Assembly: GCA_002348005.1 (NCBI GenBank)
Contig: DDYQ01000007.1
Location: forward strand, 6,854 to 13,101
DNA length: 6,248 bases
Direction: 5' to 3'
Source of the DNA: Desulfobacteraceae bacterium UBA2230
Lineage (GTDB): Bacteria > Desulfobacterota > Desulfobacteria > Desulfobacterales > Desulfosarcinaceae
Part shown: one piece after another, positions 1 to 5,936 of the stretch
Layout of the letters: the number at the start of each line of letters is the position of its first letter
How positions within the stretch are numbered: position 1 is the first letter of the stretch
The notes under the pieces: generated by a model
What the model was told of the DNA's origin: nothing
The model's database searches: none
Seen by the model: only the letters and a program-made list of their open reading frames with translations
Program-made: the position numbers and the translations under genes

Positions 1-635
1 TCGACGGATTCTTTTCCGGCCAACATGGTACGAATTCGGGACGAGGATATGTCCACCGGAGTGACCCGAGTTAAAATGATCGGCGGTTTGCGCGGATGCT
101 GAAAGCGACTCCGTTCCGCCTCAAAATGGTAATCATCCGATATATTTCGGCCAATGAATTGTACCAGCTCGGCCTTCAGCGTGTCAGTCAGATCGTGGGG
201 CGGTCGGGACATGACGACGAAAGCAACCTCTTCGAACAACTGTTTTGAGCGCTTCCAGGTGTTGACTTCCAAAAAAGCATCCAACCCTACAAGGAAAAAA
301 AGCTCGCAGCGGGAAGAATACGATTTTTTGAAATACTGGATCGTGTCGATGGTATAAGACCAGCCGCCGCGTCGGATTTCTATATCCGAAACCTCCAAAC
401 CGGGATTACCCTGCAGCGCCAGGCGCACCATTTCCAGCCGGTCTGCAGCCGACACCAAGCTGCCGCCTGTTTTGTGGGGCGGCTGGGCAACCGGTATGAA
501 GAAAAGATGATCCAGCCGGAGCTGCTGGCGGATATCCAGCGCCGCCCGTACATGGCCGTTGTGAATGGGATTGAAGGTGCCTCCGAAGAGGCCAAGCCGT
601 TCAGGCCCCTGAAGGTGTTTTTCCGTACGTGTCAT
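1..635 (-). CDS. nadD: Nicotinate-nucleotide adenylyltransferase NadD (3' end cut by window)
   Basis: NadD transfers AMP from ATP to nicotinate mononucleotide, making deamido-NAD in cytoplasmic NAD biosynthesis. Translating the minus strand from 635 gives an open frame of 211 residues that runs off base 1 with no stop. Residues 14-28 carry the nucleotidyltransferase signature LGLFGGTFNPIHNGH. Residues 196-202 read ISSSRIR, the family's C-terminal nucleotide-binding ISS/T-x-x-IR motif. A central stretch reads FFLVGLDAF, typical of the family. NadD proteins are usually about 200-220 residues, so only a short C-terminal piece is missing. The ATG at 635 is the only start available: an in-frame TAA lies four codons upstream, and no ATG, GTG or TTG lies between it and the signature. 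The start sits 35 bp inside obgE with no clear Shine-Dalgarno sequence, so coupling to obgE translation is likely. It gives about 12 residues ahead of the first beta strand, slightly longer than usual. Confidence 0.95.
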   Translation of the reverse strand, partial: MTRTEKHLQGPERLGLFGGTFNPIHNGHVRAALDIRQQLRLDHLFFIPVAQPPHKTGGSLVSAADRLEMVRLALQGNPGLEVSDIEIRRGGWSYTIDTIQYFKKSYSSRCELFFLVGLDAFLEVNTWKRSKQLFEEVAFVVMSRPPHDLTDTLKAELVQFIGRNISDDYHFEAERSRFQHPRKPPIILTRVTPVDISSSRIRTMLAGKESV

Positions 636-1629
636 CCGGTTGTGTTACATAGCGTAGCATACGGACTCTAAGATCGTCCAAACCCTGGCCGGCGGCCGCG
701 CTGATGCGAATGATTTCACCGTCGGGCAGGGCCCTGCAGAAAAGGTCCGCCTTGGACGAAGCACCTTCGACATCAAGTTTATTCAGTACCACCATGGTTG
801 GCTTATGGGCAAGTGCGCTGCTGTGAAGCATCAGTTCACGCTGCACGATCCTATAGGGGCGCAGGGGGTCGTCGGCATCCAGAGCAGCCGCGTCAATCAG
901 GTGCACCAGTACGCGAGTGCGTTCGATATGCCTAAGAAAGCGTGTTCCCAAACCAGCGCCGCTGTGGGCCCCTTCAATAAGTCCGGGAATGTCGGCGACC
1001 ACGAAGGGCTCGCTGCCGTGAACCTGCACGACCCCCAGGATGGGCGTCAGGGTCGTGAAGGGATAATCGGCGATTTTGGGCCGTGCCGAGGAGATCGTGC
1101 TGATCAGGGTCGATTTTCCGGCATTGGGGAGGCCGATGATGCCCACATCGGCCAGAAGCCTAAGTTCCAGCTTCAGGGTTCGGAGAACGCCGGGTTCTCC
1201 GGGTTGGGCGTAGCGTGGTGCCCGGTTGGTGGAGGATTTGAAGTGCAGGTTGCCCAAACCGCCACGCCCACCCCTGGCAACCACCAGTTCCTGGTCCTCT
1301 TCGACCAGGTCCCCGAGTGACTCGCCATTTTCGACATCGGTCAGGATCGTACCCAAAGGTACTTCAAGGACCAGATCTTCGCCGCCGCGGCCACTGCGGT
1401 GCCGCCCTTGGCCGGACGCGCCGTTGGGCGCCTGGTAGTGTTTTTTGAACTGAAGATGGTAGAGGGTACGCTTGCGGGAGGTGGCTTTGAGGATGACATC
1501 GCCGCCCTTGCCGCCATCACCACCGTCCGGGCCGCCCCGGGGGATGAAGCGCTCGCGCCGAAAACTGGCGCAACCGCGTCCCCCGTCGCCGGATTGGACC
1601 GTAATGGTGGCTTCGTCAATAAACTTCAC
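601..1629 (-). CDS. obgE: Obg-family ribosome-assembly GTPase ObgE/CgtA
   Basis: Obg is a P-loop GTPase that binds the 50S subunit, acts in its late assembly and links growth to the stringent response. The 342-residue protein has the glycine-rich Obg domain at about 1-158, with many GG repeats such as [15 protein letters not shown] near 30-44. A GTPase domain follows: G1 GLPNAGKST (166-174), G2 FTTLTP (191-196), G3 DIPG (213-216), G4 NKLD (283-286) and G5 SAAAGQG from 310. The C-terminus ends soon after the G domain, so no long C-terminal extension is present. The start codon is GTG at 1629-1627, and its GTGA overlaps the rpmA stop by 4 bp. An AGGTGAG sequence about 12 nt upstream, inside the end of rpmA, is a rather distant ribosome site, so coupling to rpmA is likely. 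The N-terminus [19 protein letters not shown] matches the family start exactly, which supports this GTG. Confidence 0.98.
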   Translation of the reverse strand: MKFIDEATITVQSGDGGRGCASFRRERFIPRGGPDGGDGGKGGDVILKATSRKRTLYHLQFKKHYQAPNGASGQGRHRSGRGGEDLVLEVPLGTILTDVENGESLGDLVEEDQELVVARGGRGGLGNLHFKSSTNRAPRYAQPGEPGVLRTLKLELRLLADVGIIGLPNAGKSTLISTISSARPKIADYPFTTLTPILGVVQVHGSEPFVVADIPGLIEGAHSGAGLGTRFLRHIERTRVLVHLIDAAALDADDPLRPYRIVQRELMLHSSALAHKPTMVVLNKLDVEGASSKADLFCRALPDGEIIRISAAAGQGLDDLRVRMLRYVTQPDDTYGKTPSGA

Positions 1630-1880
1630 GCGGCATAAACACTCACCTTTTTGCCGGTACGGCCCTTGCGCTCAAATGTGACCACACCGTCTATTTTGGC
1701 AAAAAGGGTATAATCCCTGCCCATCCCCACATTCAGCCCGGGATGCACTTTAGTGCCCAGTTGGCGAATGATGATGTTACCGGCTTTGACGGGTTGACCG
1801 CTGAAGCGCTTGACTCCGCGCCGCTGGCCTTGGCTGTCGCGACCGTTTTTTGAGCTTCCGCCTGCTTTTTTATGCGCCAT
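1626..1880 (-). CDS. rpmA: 50S ribosomal protein L27 (bL27)
   Basis: bL27 is a small basic protein whose N-terminal tail reaches the peptidyl-transferase centre of the 50S subunit. The 84-residue product begins [20 protein letters not shown] and contains the conserved core [16 protein letters not shown] (about 46-61), followed by a basic C-terminal segment. The length is normal for the family. The N-terminus starts directly with AHKKAGG, without the cleavable leader found in Bacillota L27. An AGGAG sequence lies 8-9 nt upstream of the ATG. The gene lies 34 bp downstream of rplU and overlaps the obgE start by 4 bp, the usual rplU-rpmA-obgE order. Confidence 0.98.
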   Translation of the reverse strand: MAHKKAGGSSKNGRDSQGQRRGVKRFSGQPVKAGNIIIRQLGTKVHPGLNVGMGRDYTLFAKIDGVVTFERKGRTGKKVSVYAA

Positions 1881-1914
1881 GGGTACATCTCCTGATATTG
1901 CTCACAAGCCCTGC

Positions 1915-2226
1915 TCAGGCTTCAATGGCATTGATCTTGATCGCTGTAAATTGTTGACGGTGACCCTGTTTGCGGCGATACCGCTTGCGGCGTTTGAATT
2001 TGAAGACCAGGATCTTCTTGCTTTTGCCTTGTTCGACAATGCTCGCCCTGACTGAGGCGCCATCGATCACCGGCTGGCCGATGCGAACATTTTCGCCTTC
2101 GCCGACCAGGAGCACCTGGTCGAACGCTACCTCATCCCCCACCTCACCGGTGAGCTTCTCGATGCGCAGGATATCGCCTTCCTGCACCTTATACTGCTTG
2201 CCTCCGGTAGCAACTACAGCGTACAT
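1915..2226 (-). CDS. rplU: 50S ribosomal protein L21 (bL21)
   Basis: bL21 is a 23S rRNA-binding protein of the large subunit. The 103-residue product begins MYAVVATGGKQYKVQEGD, the typical L21 N-terminus. It ends with the basic RRKRYRRKQGHRQ segment (about 79-91), the family signature. Length is normal. The ATG has a strong AGGAGGT ribosome site (2233-2239, minus strand) with 6 nt spacing. It is the first gene of the minus-strand block, directly behind a candidate sigma70 promoter. Confidence 0.98.
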   Translation of the reverse strand: MYAVVATGGKQYKVQEGDILRIEKLTGEVGDEVAFDQVLLVGEGENVRIGQPVIDGASVRASIVEQGKSKKILVFKFKRRKRYRRKQGHRQQFTAIKINAIEA

Positions 2227-2232
2227 TGGTTT

Positions 2233-2239
2233 ACCTCCT
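2233..2239 (-). promoter_or_regulatory. Strong ribosome binding site of rplU
   Basis: AGGAGGT on the minus strand, 6 nt before the rplU ATG, is nearly a full match to the 16S rRNA 3' end. It fixes the rplU start and suits a highly expressed ribosomal protein gene. Confidence 0.85.
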
Positions 2240-2274
2240 GAAAAAACAGAACAGCTGACACCCTAAAAAGCCGG

Positions 2275-2303
2275 ATATTTGAGTTTTTCACTCCATTTGT
2301 CAA
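2275..2303 (-). promoter_or_regulatory. Candidate sigma70 promoter for rplU-rpmA-obgE-nadD
   Basis: On the minus strand a perfect -35 TTGACA lies at 2303-2298. A 17-nt spacer follows, then an AT-rich AAATAT at 2280-2275 as the -10. The -10 matches the consensus at only three of six positions; a TCAAAT with a 15-nt spacer matches four. Transcription would start near 2265-2270, leaving a leader of roughly 40 nt before the rplU ATG. I see no L21-type leader structure in it. The perfect -35, its place ahead of a ribosomal operon and the AT-rich context support it; the -10 is the weak part. Confidence 0.6.
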
Positions 2304-2418
2304 GCAAAAACTGCTATGGTGGCTCACATTCGGTGACACGGGTTGAGTCATCGGGGTAACGGTTCTTGCAACTCGAACAACCCGGTAACCCGGAAAACCT
2401 TTTAACCCCTATACCGAG

Positions 2419-3507
2419 ATGCCGATGCATCTAAGCGAGTCCCGGACACATCGATTCGTGCCCTCCGGCGGAGAGCATGGCGAATCTTCCACCCGGCTGA
2501 GCCATCTGCTCGATCGTCCATTGCGCATCGGTCGCCGCCTGATTGCCGGTCGACTGGTGTTGGCCCCCATGACCGGACTGGGGCATATCGGATTTCGCCA
2601 TATGCTGGAGGAGCTGGGAGGCTGCAGCCTGATGTTTTCAGAGATGTGCAGCGCTGCACGGATTCCCCATGAGAACCGACGCATTTCACCCTATTTTCGA
2701 TGGCGGGACCAGGAGCGCGACCGCCTGATCATTCAGCTCCTTGGATCCGATCCCGAGCGAATGGCAGCCGCCGCGCAGCGCATCGAAACGGAAGGCCTTC
2801 TGGGCGTGGATATCAATCTGGGCTGCTCGGTGAAACAGATCTGCCGCTTCCGGCAGGGCGCCGCCCTCCTCAAAGAACCCGATACCGCCATGGCCATTGT
2901 GAGCCGGGTACGCAAGGCGGTTCGTTGCGCCGTAACCGTTAAATTCCGCACCGGATGGGAAGATGACCCCCGGGTCGCCGTGGCGCTTGCAAAACGGCTC
3001 GAAGCTTCAGGCGCCGATGCGCTCACCTTCCATCCACGTGTGGCGCCGGATCGACGCACCCGCCCTCCGAAATGGGAATATATCGGACTGGTCAAACAAG
3101 CCGTGTCGATTCCGGTCTTCGGTAACGGAGATGTCTTCGAAGCCCTGGATTGCCTGCACATGCTCGAAACAACCGGTTGCGACGGCGTTGCGCTGGGACG
3201 CGCCGCGGTGGCGCGTCCCTGGATTTTCGCCCACTGGGTTCACGGATTTCCGGACAAGACGGCCACACCCGCACACATCGCACATCGGCTGCTTGAGCTG
3301 TGTGCACAGTATTTCGATCCGATTCGGGCGCTGCGGCGTTTTAAGCAGTATGCCCCCTACCTGGCCGCCAATTTTGCATTTGGAAACGCCTTGCTCAACC
3401 GCGTGCGTGGTGCAGAGAGTTTCGGCGCCCTTACATCTATCCTGGACCGATTCTTCGGTGAGCGCCCGGCCATTCTGAATCGGCCCAATTTGAATCTGAT
3501 GCGCTAA
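2419..3507 (+). CDS. tRNA-dihydrouridine synthase family protein (Dus)
   Basis: Dus enzymes are FMN-dependent TIM-barrel proteins that reduce uridines in tRNA to dihydrouridine using NADPH. The 362-residue product shows the family motifs in order: VLAPMTG (47-53, FMN site), DINLGC (131-136, with the presumed catalytic Cys136), QGAALL (146-151), VTVKFRTGW (172-180, FMN-contacting Lys175), TFHPR (203-207, His205), PVFGNGD (232-238) and GCDGVALGRAAVARPWIF (253-270). A C-terminal helical region follows, as in the family. Most Dus proteins read GCP at the catalytic loop; here it is GCS. I cannot assign DusA, B or C. The start is uncertain. ATG at 2419 and ATG at 2425 lack a good Shine-Dalgarno sequence, and about 30 residues precede the usual Dus beginning, so a start downstream (GTG 2458 or TTG 2521) is possible. 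It is a lone plus-strand gene between two minus-strand operons. Confidence 0.88.
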   Translation: MPMHLSESRTHRFVPSGGEHGESSTRLSHLLDRPLRIGRRLIAGRLVLAPMTGLGHIGFRHMLEELGGCSLMFSEMCSAARIPHENRRISPYFRWRDQERDRLIIQLLGSDPERMAAAAQRIETEGLLGVDINLGCSVKQICRFRQGAALLKEPDTAMAIVSRVRKAVRCAVTVKFRTGWEDDPRVAVALAKRLEASGADALTFHPRVAPDRRTRPPKWEYIGLVKQAVSIPVFGNGDVFEALDCLHMLETTGCDGVALGRAAVARPWIFAHWVHGFPDKTATPAHIAHRLLELCAQYFDPIRALRRFKQYAPYLAANFAFGNALLNRVRGAESFGALTSILDRFFGERPAILNRPNLNLMR

Positions 3508-3529
3508 TGGCCAACCGGCCCGCATGGCC

Positions 3530-3569
3530 AATAAAAGAAGGCCGGTCTCGTCGTTCAAGACCGGCCTTC
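3530..3569 (-). terminator. Rho-independent terminator of the dsr operon
   Basis: A perfect 12-bp inverted repeat (arms 3537-3548 and 3558-3569, 8 of 12 pairs GC) encloses a 9-nt loop. Read on the minus strand it is followed at once by TTTTATT (3536-3530), a standard intrinsic terminator 21 nt after the dsrP stop. On the plus strand no T-run follows the stem, so it is at best a weak terminator for the convergent dus gene. Confidence 0.92.
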
Positions 3570-3590
3570 AATGATCAATTCGGGTATGGG

Positions 3591-4748
3591 TTAAGCGCGT
3601 ACCTCTTCCTTGACACTGATCACGATCTTGTAAAGTAAAGTGAGCACCAGTGCGCCGATGGCATATACCCCCAGGGTGATGCCGATTTCCGGCGCGCTCG
3701 GAACATATTCGGTATATTCGTGCAGCATGTTAGGCACGAAGCCGCCCGAAATCATTCCGAGGCCCTTGTCGATCCAGGTGCCGGCCAGGATCACGGCGCA
3801 CGCCACCGCAAGGGTGCCCTCGTTCTTGCGGGTGATCGGATTGACGGTCAGGATGATACCGATGACCATCAGCGCCATGGAGGACCACATCCAGGGTACA
3901 TAGGTATTGTGCCCATGAACGCCTGCAAAGAGATACTCGATCGGATGAATGTGGCCCGGAATATTGCTGTAAAAGGCCACGAACAACTCGCACAGAAAAA
4001 AGAAGACGTTGATGCAGATGGCATAGGCCACGGTTTTGGCCAGACTTTGGATTTGCTCGCGGCCTGGGTCGAAGTTGCTGATGCGGCGCACCAAAAGGCA
4101 CAACAGGATAAGAAGCGCCGGTCCGGCGGCAAAAGCGGAGCTGAGGAAGCGCGGTGCCAGGATGGCGGTGAGCCAGAAATGGCGGCCGGGCAGACCGCTG
4201 TACAGATAGGCCGTAACCGTATGGATGCTGACCGCCAGAGGTATGGACAGATAGATCAACGGTTTGAGCCAGGCCTGGTAATGCACGCCATTGCGCTCGG
4301 CTTCCAGAACATTCCAGCCGACGATCAGGTTGAGGAACAGGTAGGCATTGAGTACGAGCGCATCGTAGAACAGGACCGAATTGGGCGTGGGGTACAAAAA
4401 GACATTAAGGGCCCGCATGGGCTGTCCCAGGTCGACCAGGATGAAGAGCAGGCACATTACCAGGGCTGCAATGGCCAGGAACTCGCCCATGATGGTGATG
4501 CGGCCGTACGCCTTGTAATTGTGCAGGTAGTAGGGCAGTACGACCATAACGCCTCCGGCCGCGACGCCCACAAGATAGGTGAAGTTGGCAATGTAAAATC
4601 CCCAGGAGACATCACGGCTCATGCCGGTGATGCCCAGGCCGAACTGGATCTGCCACAGGTACAGGGCGAACCCGACGCCGATTACGGCCAGCAGGGCAAG
4701 AACCCAACCCCAATACGCTTTTGTTCCTCTAACGGCTAATTCAAGCAT
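3591..4748 (-). CDS. dsrP: DsrP, NrfD-type integral membrane subunit of DsrMKJOP
   Basis: DsrP is the NrfD/PsrC-family membrane subunit of the DsrMKJOP complex. It is thought to exchange electrons between the menaquinone pool and the periplasmic DsrO/DsrJ module. The 385-residue product is almost entirely hydrophobic, with about ten predicted membrane segments: near 12-32, 48-75, 84-106, 126-147, 163-183, 204-221, 237-259, 284-302, 312-326 and 355-376. NrfD-like features include GVAAGG after the second helix start, DLGQP (106-110) and FYSN in the seventh helix region. The C-terminal VPSAPEIGITLG resembles DsrP. A longer frame opens at a TTG (4763) inside dsrO. I chose the ATG at 4748 because GAGGTGAG lies directly before it and the start then follows the dsrO stop by 7 nt. 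It is the last gene of the operon, followed by a terminator. Confidence 0.94.
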   Translation of the reverse strand: MLELAVRGTKAYWGWVLALLAVIGVGFALYLWQIQFGLGITGMSRDVSWGFYIANFTYLVGVAAGGVMVVLPYYLHNYKAYGRITIMGEFLAIAALVMCLLFILVDLGQPMRALNVFLYPTPNSVLFYDALVLNAYLFLNLIVGWNVLEAERNGVHYQAWLKPLIYLSIPLAVSIHTVTAYLYSGLPGRHFWLTAILAPRFLSSAFAAGPALLILLCLLVRRISNFDPGREQIQSLAKTVAYAICINVFFFLCELFVAFYSNIPGHIHPIEYLFAGVHGHNTYVPWMWSSMALMVIGIILTVNPITRKNEGTLAVACAVILAGTWIDKGLGMISGGFVPNMLHEYTEYVPSAPEIGITLGVYAIGALVLTLLYKIVISVKEEVRA

Positions 4749-4749
4749 A

Positions 4750-4757
4750 CTCACCTC
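4750..4757 (-). promoter_or_regulatory. Ribosome binding site that fixes the dsrP start
   Basis: GAGGTGAG on the minus strand spans the dsrO stop codon region, with 5 nt between its GAGG core and the ATG at 4748. The alternative TTG at 4763 lies upstream of this site and could not use it, so the ATG is preferred. Confidence 0.7.
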
Positions 4758-5535
4758 ATACAATATAGTAGACGCACGGTTCGGTTCCCAGATCCTCTTT
4801 GCGTCGGATGGTGAAGTTTTCGCGCAGTACCTGACGGACTTCCGATTCAGGGTCTTTCAGATCACCGAAAATGATCGCACCCTCCGAGGCCTCTACGCAG
4901 GCCGGCATTTCGCCTCTGGCCAAACGTTCCGAACAGAAATTGCATTTTTCCACGACGCCCTTCATGCGTGTGGGAAAGCTCAAATTCGTCTCTTTGATGA
5001 AGTCGCGCGGATCGCGGAAATTGAAGCTGCGCGCGCCGAAAGGACAGGCCGCCATGCAGAAGCGGCATCCGATACAGCGATGAAAATCCATCATCACGAT
5101 GCCGTCTTCGCGTTTGAAGGTCGCCTTGGTGGGGCATGCCCGCACGCAGGGTGGATTTTCGCATTGGTTGCACAGCACCGGATAGGGCCGATGCTCGACT
5201 TCTTCGCTCAGATAGGCACTGCCCACGGTGGGAAAGGCATTGTGGAAGTGGGTATCCCAGATCCATTTGATCTCATGCAGCTTGTTTTCGATATGCGGTA
5301 CATTATGAACCTTGTGGCAGGCTGTGATCAAGGGTCGCACATCATCCGCGGTCTTGAATCTGCGCGTGTCGATGATCATGGCCCATTGCTTGGCGGACAA
5401 GGCCTCGGCATTTTTCCGCATAACCGGTTGCGGCCCTTCCGAGGCGGGGGCGGTGACCCTGATCAGCGGTTGAGCCCCAAGCCCCAGCGCGGCGATGCCC
5501 GCTATTTTAATGAATCGTCTGCGGCTGCTTTCCAT
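4756..5535 (-). CDS. dsrO: DsrO, Tat-exported periplasmic iron-sulfur subunit of DsrMKJOP
   Basis: DsrO is a ferredoxin-like electron-transfer protein of the NrfC/DmsB type, bound at the periplasmic face beside DsrP and DsrJ. The 259-residue product begins with a twin-arginine signal: SSRRRFIK (3-10), then a hydrophobic IAGIAALGLGA stretch. Cysteines fall in ferredoxin motifs: C122-C125-C130-C134, C154-C157-C160-C164 and C198-C201-C213. C73 is alone in the N-terminal part. The fourth position of the last motif is Ser217 (PACVEASEG). DmsB-type relatives have four motifs and four [4Fe-4S] clusters. Here the ligands left account for three, as reported for DsrO. The frame could open at GTG 5538, but AAAGGAG at 5543-5549 is spaced 7 nt from the ATG at 5535 and only 4 nt from the GTG, so ATG is chosen. 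The start overlaps the dsrJ stop by one base (TGATG). Confidence 0.95.
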   Translation of the reverse strand: MESSRRRFIKIAGIAALGLGAQPLIRVTAPASEGPQPVMRKNAEALSAKQWAMIIDTRRFKTADDVRPLITACHKVHNVPHIENKLHEIKWIWDTHFHNAFPTVGSAYLSEEVEHRPYPVLCNQCENPPCVRACPTKATFKREDGIVMMDFHRCIGCRFCMAACPFGARSFNFRDPRDFIKETNLSFPTRMKGVVEKCNFCSERLARGEMPACVEASEGAIIFGDLKDPESEVRQVLRENFTIRRKEDLGTEPCVYYIV

Positions 5536-5936
5536 CACTTTTCTCCTTTGGGGTTGTCGATATGGCAGTCAAAGCAGTAGGGGCTTACGGACGCATAGTT
5601 GTGACAACGGTCACAGAACTCGGCTTTGTTGGAGTGGCAGTCCAGACAAGTGTTCGACAGGCTCATGGTGAAGGTTTTGCCTTCGGCATTCGTGAATTCC
5701 CGCTGGGTGTTGCGCACCACCGAGTGCCGCCACTGATCGAGCAGTTGCATATGCTCGGCCTTCATAAAAGAGGTCGGCATGATGCACTCCTTGGCGGCCT
5801 TGGCTTTTTCGGTCAGGACCAATTCCGGAGCAGGTGCAGCCTTCCCGGCCTTGATAAACATATTGTACCAGAGGGGCAGCGAAAACAGGCCGATGAAAAT
5901 CACCAGGCCCAGGACGATCCACTTTTTATCATTCAT
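5535..5936 (-). CDS. dsrJ: DsrJ, membrane-anchored triheme cytochrome c of DsrMKJOP
   Basis: DsrJ is the periplasmic triheme c-type cytochrome of the complex. The 133-residue product starts with a short cytoplasmic MNDKK and a hydrophobic segment at about 6-27, an uncleaved signal anchor or signal peptide. Three CxxCH haem sites follow: CLDCH (97-101), CDRCH (108-112) and CFDCH (121-125). Outside these, Cys51 in KECIMPTSFMK matches the position of the conserved extra cysteine of DsrJ, which in the Allochromatium vinosum protein is linked to unusual His/Cys haem ligation. Other possible distal ligands are His62, Met63 and His71. GGAGGA (5942-5947) lies 5 nt before the ATG. The gene overlaps the end of dsrK by 8 bp and the dsrO ATG by one base. 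The small size and three closely packed haem motifs agree with DsrJ. Confidence 0.96.
   Translation of the reverse strand: MNDKKWIVLGLVIFIGLFSLPLWYNMFIKAGKAAPAPELVLTEKAKAAKECIMPTSFMKAEHMQLLDQWRHSVVRNTQREFTNAEGKTFTMSLSNTCLDCHSNKAEFCDRCHNYASVSPYCFDCHIDNPKGEK
5543..5549 (-). promoter_or_regulatory. Ribosome binding site that decides the dsrO start
   Basis: AAAGGAG inside the last codons of dsrJ leaves 7 nt to the ATG at 5535 and 4 nt to the in-frame GTG at 5538. The first spacing is the usual one, so the ATG is favoured; the products differ by one residue. Confidence 0.7.

Noticed and set aside
805..1320. A 171-codon plus-strand frame inside obgE.
   Set aside because: Antisense shadow of the obgE G domain.
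2362..2384. Possible operator-like inverted repeat GGTTC...GAAC in the divergent spacer.
   Set aside because: The arms are only four to five bases and imperfect, within chance for this length.
3508..3531. Repeated ATGGCCAA (3507-3514 and 3524-3531) just after the dus stop, possible second hairpin.
   Set aside because: Only the self-complementary 6-bp TGGCCA can pair, with no T-run; too weak to call a terminator or a repeat element.
3007..3558. A 183-codon minus-strand frame opposite the 3' half of dus, running through the terminator hairpin.
   Set aside because: It covers both the conserved Dus motifs and the intrinsic terminator, has no recognisable domain and no ribosome site I can support.
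3720..4739. A 339-codon open frame on the plus strand opposite dsrP.
   Set aside because: It is antisense to a convincing ten-helix DsrP, its product is a low-complexity Gln/Asp/Gly-rich sequence with no motifs, and such long antisense frames are expected from GC-biased codon use.
4749..4763. TTG start for dsrP at 4763 overlapping dsrO.
   Set aside because: The ATG at 4748 has the ribosome site GAGGTGAG directly upstream; the TTG has none.
4621..5580. A 319-codon open frame on the plus strand opposite dsrO and the dsrP start.
   Set aside because: It mirrors dsrO, whose Tat signal and cysteine motifs are unmistakable; the antisense product shows no family features.
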